This document shows, piece after piece, positions 56,517 through 64,000 of a stretch of 64,000 bases of DNA (the stretch's first letter is position 1; every line of letters begins with the position of its first letter). The notes under the pieces were generated by a model. It had not been told where the DNA came from. It saw only the letters and a list, made by a program, of their open reading frames with translations, and searched no databases. This DNA comes from Neoceratodus forsteri (taxonomy: Eukaryota > Chordata > Ceratodontiformes > Ceratodontidae): assembly GCA_016271365.2 (NCBI GenBank), contig CM057459.1:819637001-819701000 (forward strand), given 5' to 3'. The position numbers and the translations under genes are program-made.

Positions 56517-59268
56517 TCAGGTGACCTCCAGCTTGGCCATTCCCTGTATTACAGGGGCATTGTAGGTCAGCATCGGGAGCAGAACGCTGGTTGCAATGGA
56601 TAGCCTAGCTTCAGGTATGAGCTGGTCCTTTATCCAATACAGGATGCTCGGTTTGTGGTAGATGGACTTGGTCACTTGTTCCACGTGGTTCTTGTAGGTG
56701 AGACCTTGATCAAGCATGAGCCCTAGGTACTTTAGGGATTCCACTACCTCAATGATTGTCCCATCATGTGCGGTAAGCTGTAAGGAGTTGGACCTGTCTT
56801 TTCCCAGGGAGCGGGGTCCGAACAGCATGGCTTTTGTTTTGCCTGCATTCAGGACCATTCTGTTTTCCCTTAGCCAGCCCTCTGGGAACTTTAGATCAGT
56901 TTGGAGTGCGGGGCCGATTAACACTAGGCTGTCCGAGGAGTGGTATATGACTGTTTCGTCTGCATATTGTACAACTGAGGCCCCCCCACAGTGGAGGTTG
57001 AGGTCATTCGTGAACTGAAAGAAAAGTAGGGGACCAAGGATTGAGCCTTGTGGCACACCCTCCTTTAGGGGTATGGGGTCTGATAGCTCACCCTTCCAGA
57101 TGACCCTCTGTGTACGGCCAGATACGTAGCTCTTGAACCATTTGAGAGCCAGAGGGTCGAGGCCTATACTGCTCAGTTTGATAAGGAGGAGGTTGTGGTC
57201 TACAAGGTCGAATGCCTTGGATGGGTCTACAAATACTGCTCCCAAAGGGGTCCCCCTGTCCATGGCACTGAGTATGTCTGTCATGAGGTTAGTGAGGGCA
57301 GTGTCCATCCTGTGGTTAGCTCTGGAACCATGCTAGGAGGGGGCTTGTACCTGGTGCACCTCCAGATACTTGCAGAGTTGGTTATATATGAGCCTTTCCT
57401 TTAGCTTTGCGAGTAAACAGAGCAGGGAGATTGGTCTGTAATTGCCCGTGTGTTCCCTGGAGCTGCCTTGTTGATGGGTAACATGTTTGCCTGTTTCCAC
57501 TGATTTGGGACAGTTCCTTCCAGCAGAGATCTATTTATGAGACAGGTCAAAGGCCTGGAGAGGGATTGGGCTCCATCCTTGAGTAATCTGGGGTTGATCC
57601 CGTCTGGTCCTCCAGGGCCTTTGGTTTTCAAGGCTCTCAGTAGAGTTTGTACCTCTTTTGTTTTGACTAGCCACAGGTGAAATAGAGGTCTATCTATGCA
57701 TTGTGGTTTTGTCTTGCTAGGTCCTGGGGAGGGAGGGGTTAGTCCGGCCTTGTATGTTTTGAGGTTGGTGAAATAAAGTTTAGGGCTGAGTCAATTTGTG
57801 GGTATTTGCTCACTAGTTCACTGTTTACCTCCATAGGTCCTGGTTCAGCTTTGGTGTTTCCCCTGATCAGTTCGTTTATGTGAGACCAAAACAGTTTGGG
57901 GCAGCCCAGGTTGTTTTTCTGTGGTCGGGTGACATAGTCCTTTTTCACCTGTTTCATGGTACTCTCGCATTTGTTTTGCATTGCTTTGTATGCCACTAGA
58001 TCATCTTGGAGTGAAGAGTTCTTGAGCCTCTTCCAGGCCTTCTCATGGCTGATCATCAGGACTTTTAGGGCTGGAGAGATCCACTTGTTGCAGCTGCCCT
58101 TAGCCCGGAGTTTCTTCAGAGAGACAAAGAGGTTGGCTGCTTTATATATAGAGTGTTGGAGGCATTCAAGTGCCTAGTCCAAGGAGGAGAGGCTCCTGAT
58201 GGGGCTCCTGTCCTGGATGTTTAGGTAGTCATTGTATTGTGCCACTTTGAAGTTGGAGTATTCATGAGCAGTCAGTATTCGGGACTGGACCTTGGGCCCT
58301 CTATTTTTCCAGATGCAGAATATAGGGGAGTGGTCACTCAGAGCATCTGACATGAGTCCAGCCTTCAGAATGTTGCTGGGGTTTGACACGAGAGCCCAGT
58401 CCAGGGTGGTGCGGTTCATCCTGGTGGGTTCTGAGATAACCTGTGCTAGGTTTGCCTCTTGTGTCAGGGACATGAGGTCTTTATTAAAATCATGGGCCCA
58501 ACTGAGGTTGAAGTTTCCCAGAATAAGGAGCTCAGTTGAGACTTCTTTAGCCATGGATTTGATTATATACTCGAGGAGACTGAAGAGCCGTCATAGGGAG
58601 GTTATAGACACAACCTATTACAAGGTGCTTGTGTTGGCCAAGGGTAAACCTTATGAATATAGATTCACTGTCCAGGCTGGTGTCCTGCTTCAGGGTTATG
58701 TGCAATGCTGTAAGGCAGTCCTTTGTGTAGATTAGTACACCACCCCCTTTCTTGCCCCCTCTGTCTTTGTGGAATGTGTTGTAATCTGGGGCCATGACCT
58801 CATGGGTGAGGATGTGGACTTAAGCAAGGTCTCTGATATAACAAGAATATCTGTCTTATAGAGGTTGAGCCAGGCTTGCACCTCTTGTGTTTTTGGCCTG
58901 AGACTGCAGACATTCATGTGTGCAATTTTCAGTCCCTTGGAGAATATCCAGTGAGGGTCCTGTGGGGATGAAATTAAGATATTGGCTGTAGGAGGGGTTG
59001 GGATTGGCTGGATATCACCTGCCAGGAGAAGTAGTGACACTAGCAGGGCAATTAGCTTTTGGCTGCTAGCTGGGATTAGGTTACTCCAGATCCTCCTTAT
59101 AAAGTAGAGTGATTCGTAGCATATGCCCTTTCTTACTAGCTCATGCACAGTCAGGAGGGATTGTATGCTAGGGCAGGATTTGGGGTTATTGAGGTCCTTG
59201 AGAAGGGGGTTGTTGTTTTCTGGGGATTCCCTGATGTCAGGGTCACCTCGCCCTATCATCCCATCCAC
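56517..59268 (-). pseudogene. L2-like ORF2 (2A-like, EN, RT)
   Basis: From the right: a hydrophobic Leu-rich segment then G-D-I-Q-P-I-P at 58,999-59,019, resembling a worn 2A-like motif (canonical D-x-E-x-N-P-G-P). Endonuclease start L-K-I-A-H-M-N-V-C-S-L-R and D-I-L-V-I-S-E-T-L-L (about 58,830-58,930). More endonuclease at 58,795-58,174 with I-L-G-N-F-N-L (usually GDFN) and S-D-H-S-P-I. Linker at 58,056-57,739. Pre-RT at 57,631-57,401 with G-P-D-G-I-N-P. RT open for 263 codons (57,308-56,517): F-V-D-P-S-K-A-F-D, G-V-P-Q-G-S-I-L-G-P and catalytic Y-A-D-E at 56,955-56,966 (second Asp changed to Glu). Frame changes occur at about 58,760, 58,170 and 57,350. Confidence 0.85.
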
Positions 59269-60170
59269 CCAAAGGAGGCACAGTATATATATAGTGTTGC
59301 CAAAAACACTCCTCTGTTGGGCAGTGGGGCACCATGTTTTTTGCTCTCAGTTTGGGGCTGGGCAGTCCACAGTCCATGGCTCTCCCCTTGGGAGACATGT
59401 TTGAAGAACAGTGCAGCCCTGGTTTTGTGCACTTTTTGTCAGCAAGGCTCTATTGGAGAGCCTACTCAAGGCACCGGTAAATGGGGAGTTAAGATATTGG
59501 GAAACAGAATTCTGCTGGCGTTAGGCAATGCTACCCACTTTGTCTACCCAGCACTTACTGCACAATTCTTCTTTGAAATTTGTAAGTGATTAATCACTGT
59601 ACTATGTAAGTTATTACACTTACTTTAGGGCATGCACTCTCCCAGACATACCACAGCTTAGGGCAGCAGAAGCATGTAGAACAGATTTATACTGATGTCA
59701 GGCAGTGCTACACACTTTCAGTCTGCACTGCCAGTTCTGCTTCATTCAGTTTGATAGAGATGTTAGCAATAATTGCCTCTATCTCAAGACGGATCCCAGA
59801 AAGGCGCAAGACCCTAAGAAGAGGGACACCTTTAGTCGCGAGGAGCTCCAGTGGCAACAGTCATTATTTAGCCAAATTAAAATGAACTGGGGATTTATGC
59901 AGTGTGTTCACCACCAGCTCCCAAGAGCTAAGCTACAGCCAGACCAGGAGGAAAGGAGGCCCTATCTTATAGCCGAGCATTAGGGATGAGGTTGCGACCT
60001 GTAGTGGAGTAAGCTGAGAACCAGCTAATGGGAAAGTGAGCTGACTGATTATTATCCCTCATGATTATTATCCCTCATGTGACCCACACTGTATAACAGT
60101 GTGATCAGCTACGGTGGTGGTGGGGGTTGTGGGTCAGCCAGTGTGAAGCATCAGCAGGGCCACTCACTTG

Positions 60171-60950
60171 CAGAGAAAATAATTGTTGGCACTCTGTTTT
60201 CCGTGTCGTACCTGCTTTTAAACAGCAGGGGTCCAGCTTGGAGGAGGGCTGGGCAATGAACGCCCTCATGACCACCGCAGCTGCAACTGAGGGAGAAAAG
60301 AGAAAAGGACTGAGTTATTAACAGGTAGGCAGTGGGAGAAGGAGCTTACAGGAACACTACTACTTTGTAGTTTCTAATGTTTCAGTATTCTAATTGGCTG
60401 ACCTGTGCTGACAACGTAGTAAACTGAACAAGCTCTCCTGACAAGAAATAATATTACAGCGCAAGGAACTGAAATCATAAACTGATAAGGCTCAATCATT
60501 TGCACAGATTAAATTAGATAACTAAACTGTGGATAAGTCCCCTTTAAGCTCCCAAGTCAAATGGAGTTAGGCGCACTTGATTTCCAGACGGTAAAATGAC
60601 TGTAAAAAAGACGGTCTTCACTATAAGTCCCCTTTAAGTTCCCAAGGCAAGCAGAGTTAGGTGCACTTGATTTCCAGAGGGTAAAATGACTGTAATAAGA
60701 CTATCTTCGCTACTCTGCCAACTGACTAAGGCAGAAGGACCCTTTTAAAAAAGGTGCCAAAAATCCTCAGTCCATTGTTCCTCACTCGCACCGCTCACTC
60801 GCAGAGAAAATAATTGTTGGCACTCCGTTTTCCTTGTCATATCTGCTTTTTAACAATGGGGGTCTGGCTTGAGGGAGGGCTGGGCAATGAATGCCCTCAT
60901 GACCACTGCAGCTGCAACTGTTTTTAAACAATGGGGATCCGGCTTGGGGG
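60171..60950 (-). repeat. LINE 5'-end repeats (monomer-like)
   Basis: A ~120-bp block (gcagagaaaataattgttgg to cgcagctgcaactg) at 60,171-60,292 recurs at 60,801-60,921. A partial third copy of its right part (acaatggggatccggcttgg, then gggagggctgg) sits at about 60,929-60,951, exactly at the edge with the polymerase gene. Between them is an 89-bp tandem pair (ataagtcccctttaag at 60,533 and 60,622). This resembles the repeated promoter monomers at the 5' end of some LINEs. Confidence 0.75.
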
Positions 60951-62584
60951 AGGGCTGGTTATTCTGCAATAGATGGTGTCCCCATAGCCTTTGAGTTTTT
61001 AGGCTGCTGTTATCATAGCTGCCAGGTGTGTTACTTTGAAGACCTGTTGAACCTGGTGCTTAACACAACCTACAGACATTTATATTACCTAACCATCAAG
61101 AAATTAAACTATCTCAGACATGTAAAAGGTATGCATGTTAGGATTATGTGGGGAGCATGAATGGAAGCGGTTGGTGTGTGACAATCCACAGGTGAATGCT
61201 TTTTTGAAAGCAAACCACTTACCCGAGCTGATGGACCCCCCGTGAATCACTTTATTGGGGATGCAAGAATGCACTGTGATTATATTACCATGTGCAACCT
61301 GATGAGAAAATCCATTATTATGATTTTACCAGTTTGTATCCCTATGCGAACAAGACTAAGACATGCACCATAGGGCACCCAGTGGTCATATATGAGAATT
61401 TTATGGATCTCAGACATTATTTTGGACTTATTAAAGCTAAAGTGTATTCACCCTGTGGCCTCTTTTTACCTGTACTGCACAGCAGGATAGGTAGAAAGCT
61501 GATGTTTACACAAAGTGGTACCTGTGCCAAGACAGCACAACAGTCACAGCCTTGTACCCATTTAGATGATCAGCGATCTCTGGAGGGTACATGGTGTGTT
61601 CTAAGGAATTAGATTTGGCTTTAGAGAGGGGGTACAAGGTGGCAGAGGTGTATAAAGTATGGCATTACCCAAAGAAATCTGGCAGTCATTTCACAGAATA
61701 TATTAAATTACACCTAAAAAGGGAGCTTCAGGGTATCCAACCTGGTGTACTACTGATGTAGAATGTAAAGCATATATCAATCAGTATTATGCTAAGGAGG
61801 GTGTTGTTTTAGAGTCAGAAAATATAGCATACAACCCTTCACAAAGACAGATTTCGAAGCTGTTTTTGAATTCATTGTGAGGAAAATTTGGTCAGCGACC
61901 CAATTTGATGAACACTGCCATTGTCAAGGATGCTGAAGATCTCTTGCAGTATCTTTTTACAGATCACTACCATTTATCTGGTCTGTATTTTATCAATGAT
62001 GAAACAGCATCAGTACACTGGAAATATGCTGAAAAACACTATGCTAATGCTACAAACATTAATGTTGTTATAGAGGCCTTTACCACAGCCTATGCCAGAC
62101 TTAAACTATACAGTTTACTTGAAAGCCTACAGGGCCACTGTCTGTACCATGATACAGACTCTGTCATATTTGTTAGCAGTCCAGGTGATTGGGATACACC
62201 ACTGGATGACTAGTTGGGTGATCTGACCAGTAAACTACCACCTGATGAACACATTGTGGAGTTTGTGTCAGGTGGTCCTAAAATCTATGGTTACAAACTG
62301 ACCAATGGCAATATTTGTATGAAGTGTAAAGGAATTATGCTTCATGTGACAAGTAATGAAATGTCAATTACTGCTCTCTCAAATCACTAGTTGACCATTT
62401 GGTCAAGGACCGGGGTGTGCGAATGAAGGTGTTGGGGTACAGTCAGTCAGTATAGGACTGAAAAAAATTGTGCCGAACAAAAAAAGCATCACTATTGAAA
62501 ACAAGCCATAAAAAAAAACTTTTAGGGTTGTATACAACAAAAGGGTTTTAACTGAGGATTTTAAAACACTGCCTTATGGCTTCT
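60951..62584 (+). pseudogene. Polinton family-B DNA polymerase, C-terminal half
   Basis: Resumes right after the LINE with G-V-P-I-A-F-E-F-L-G-C (about 60,970-61,010) and C-Y-H-S-C-x2-C. Polymerase motif A: Y-Y-D-F-T-S-L-Y-P-Y (catalytic Asp codon 61,322-61,324), in a 106-codon frame that also has I-G-H-P and a Cys/His segment. Motif B: K-L-F-L-N-S-L-stop-G-K-F-G-Q-R, with an in-frame TGA at 61,878-61,880 where the family has Trp. Motif C: Y-H-D-T-D-S at 62,145-62,162, intact, in a 102-codon frame (61,905-62,213). It ends with T-L-P-Y-G-F near 62,565-62,583. Frameshifts also occur near 61,150-61,290, 61,600 and 61,745. It is inactive, but the catalytic Asp residues of motifs A and C survive. 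Confidence 0.9.
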
Positions 62585-62593
62585 GACCCTGGT

Positions 62594-63260
62594 ATGGATA
62601 TATGCTTGGAGCACCCATTTTCCTGTAGTTTTGTGGGTCCACAAGCTCTGGAAAAGATTACTTTATTAAAAGCATGGTGGATGCAGGTCTCAATGCTTTA
62701 ACCAAATTTCCAGAAAATATTATCTGGTGCTATAGTTGCTGGCATCCTTTGTATACAGACTTATGCGGCAAATTTCCTCAGTTGAAATTTATAGAGGATA
62801 TTCCTAGCACTCTACAAGATGATAAACTATTACCTCCCAAAAAGTAAATCTTTTAATTATAGATGACTTAATGGAAACAGCGTCTGAAAATTGTGAAATT
62901 CAAAAATGTTTTACTCAGTACTGCCATTACAGAAGTGTTAGTATCATACTGTTAATGTCACACAAAATTTGTTTGTCCAGGGTAAAAAAAGCCAGACCAT
63001 AAATTTAAATGCAAATTATATAGTATTATTTAAGAACCCCAGAGATAAGCTACAGGTTAGTACACTGGCTCGCCAGATGTATCCTGGAAAGATGCCGTTT
63101 GTTGAAGAGGCCTTTGAGGATGCAACTCACAAGGCCTACTGTATGGTTATCTTTTGGTCGACTTAAAAGCCTCAACACCTGAATCTTACCGTTAAGGTCT
63201 GGCTTGTTTTCCCCTGATTTACCTGTTGCATACAGCACGAAAAAAAGAGCACCACAAAAA
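62594..63260 (+). pseudogene. Polinton packaging-type ATPase (FtsK/HerA family)
   Basis: The ATPase that drives DNA into the capsid in Polintons and related viruses. The start is probably the ATG at 62,594, a few bases after the polymerase stop. The Walker A (P-loop) region lies at about 62,620-62,665 but is split by a frame change between its Gly-Pro and Ser-Gly-Lys parts. A central segment near 62,700-62,840 keeps several conserved aromatic residues. After two or more frame changes, a block typical of the family reads cleanly in 62,969-63,166: I-N-L-N-A-N-Y-I-V-L-F-K-N-P-R-D-K-L-Q and L-A-R-Q-M-Y-P-G-K. The C-terminal L-L-V-D-L-K block is at about 63,145-63,170. Not functional as read. Confidence 0.82.
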
Positions 63261-63289
63261 TAAGAGATGTGACAATTGTTCATTGTAGC

Positions 63290-63643
63290 CAGATGTTCAT
63301 AGTACTGAGACAAGTCAGCATGTCTGAAAAGAAACCTTGCATTGCTTAAGCTATTGGTAAAGGGGCCTCCACAGCAAAGAAAAGTTATACTCTGTTCAGC
63401 CTCTGATGATTTAATAGTGGCAATTGCTGAGGTGGCACTTAGTGCTATTAAAGGGACTATACCTCTCACAGCTGTCCAGATTAAGATACTGAAGAGGAGA
63501 TGCAACATTATCAAAACATTAAGTAATAAAAAGCTGTCTGTAAAACATTAAAAAAAAAAAAACTTGTAACAAGGTCTGGGAGATTTATAGGCACCTTGGT
63601 TAGTGTTGCTATACCCTTTTTAACCAGTCTTCTAACAAGTAGG
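63290..63643 (+). pseudogene. Small basic Polinton protein (pX-like)
   Basis: A small gene that follows the ATPase in many Polintons. The main frame (63,342-63,551) encodes a 69-residue, Lys/Arg-rich helical protein with a V-A-L-S-A-I-K-G-T-I-P-L-T pattern that I associate with this family. After a 12-base A-run at about 63,550-63,562 the frame changes, and a short Gly/hydrophobic tail follows (V-A-I-P-F-L-T-S-L-L near 63,600-63,640), as in adenovirus pX-like proteins. The A-run indel separates the tail from the body. The name is by analogy; the true role is unknown, though DNA condensation in the virion is plausible. Confidence 0.55.
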
Positions 63644-63659
63644 TGAATAGACATGGATC

Positions 63660-64000
63660 ATGTACAAAAATGCATTTAGTACCACAACAACAGCTGGACT
63701 TGCTAAGAGGTCATCCACCGCCGAAGAGCCACTGAGAAAGGTTGTGGAACAACAGCTGGATGCTGAAATGTGGGATGTTCTTCAAAGGACTGACCTTTCT
63801 GAATATGAGAAGGCTAAAGTATACAGGAGTGTGTTGCAACACTACCTCACAGTTGTATGCCAAGGGAAAAAAGATGTAGCAAACTTGTCATTATCTTTGA
63901 CACCACATGAGCTAATGCAACTACAAACTAGCATGGCAAAGCCATCTGGCACCAATGATATTTACAATGACATATTACAAGGTGTTTCTGTGCATGCCAG
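63660..64000 (+). CDS. Conserved Polinton protein, partial (window edge)
   Basis: Open from the ATG at 63,660 to the window end (113 complete codons), with no stop. It includes a Thr-rich start, then L-D-A-E-M-W-D-V-L, then L-S-E-Y-E-K-A-K-V-Y-R-S-V-L-Q, a helical block I recognise as recurring in Polinton proteins encoded near the small basic gene. No enzymatic motif is visible. I place it as a probable structural or core-associated protein by position only. It is the only gene of the block with no visible damage, but it is cut by the edge, so intactness cannot be judged. Confidence 0.6.
   Translation, partial: MYKNAFSTTTTAGLAKRSSTAEEPLRKVVEQQLDAEMWDVLQRTDLSEYEKAKVYRSVLQHYLTVVCQGKKDVANLSLSLTPHELMQLQTSMAKPSGTNDIYNDILQGVSVHA

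Larger units (their letters stand above)
55795..60950 (-). mobile_element. L2-like LINE inserted in the polymerase gene
   Basis: A - strand LINE of about 5.15 kb, apparently close to full length. Its 3' end at about 55,800-55,835 has an AATAAAATAATAAATAA-type tail on the - strand. ORF2 endonuclease (59,268-58,174), linker, RT and C-terminus (57,308-56,517) are in normal order. Right of 59,270 lies a 5' region with repeated blocks. It separates two adjacent parts of the Polinton polymerase. The flanks agggccttatt (left) and agggctggttatt (right) look like a diverged target duplication. Confidence 0.85.
53428..64000 (+). mobile_element. Fossil Polinton/Maverick (partial)
   Basis: A + strand block with four Polinton-type genes in a row: family-B DNA polymerase (53,428-62,584), packaging-type ATPase (62,594-63,260), a small basic pX-like protein (63,290-63,643) and a conserved protein of unknown role (from 63,660). 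Polintons are large self-synthesising DNA transposons related to adintoviruses, and vertebrate genomes hold many decayed copies. Integrase, protease and capsid genes are not in the window; they may lie to the right. The block is interrupted by an L2-like LINE at about 55,795-60,950. Both terminal inverted repeats are unidentified. Confidence 0.85.

Overview
The window looks like repeat-dominated nuclear DNA from a vertebrate with a large genome, probably a tetrapod. The evidence is a CR1 retrotransposon with an esterase-type ORF1, several L2-like LINEs, an L1/Tx1 LINE, a MIR-like SINE, a Harbinger transposon, a BED-finger hAT relic and a fossil Polinton/Maverick. I cannot name the species. I found no convincing host gene, rRNA, tRNA gene, CRISPR array or prokaryotic operon. 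Nearly every coding signal belongs to a mobile element, and almost all of them are broken.

Layout. 1-8,990: a + strand I/Vingi-like LINE, split by a nearly full-length - strand L1/Tx1 LINE (358-5,586) flanked by a 17-bp target duplication. 8,991-16,150: a ~310-bp satellite array of about nine units (10,470-13,215) leading into a hAT-like BED zinc-finger transposase fragment (13,263-14,395), which is followed by the 3' end of an L2-like LINE. 16,150-20,085: a decayed but nearly complete CR1 (+). 20,085-22,850: interrupted repeats and a GC-rich retroinsert with 12-bp target duplications. 22,850-32,870: a Harbinger transposon with convergent Myb-like (+) and transposase (-) genes, filled with a CR1 (-) and two L2-like (-) insertions, plus a 239-bp duplicated LINE segment. 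32,870-40,200: mostly non-coding, with a 1.52-kb hAT-like foldback palindrome (36,120-37,639) and microsatellites. 40,200-42,860: an L2-like LINE (-). 43,500-53,400: a MIR-like SINE, four tandem-repeat arrays and a LINE 3' end.

53,428-64,000 (running off the right edge): a fossil Polinton/Maverick on the + strand. Its order is protein-primed family-B DNA polymerase, packaging-type ATPase, a small basic pX-like protein, then a conserved Polinton protein cut by the window edge. The polymerase gene is split by a ~5.2-kb L2-like LINE (-, about 55,795-60,950). That LINE has monomer-like repeats at its 5' end and a decayed 2A-like motif. The Polinton block is the most interesting part of the window. 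The polymerase and ATPase carry stops and frameshifts and cannot be functional as read. The last two small genes are less damaged.
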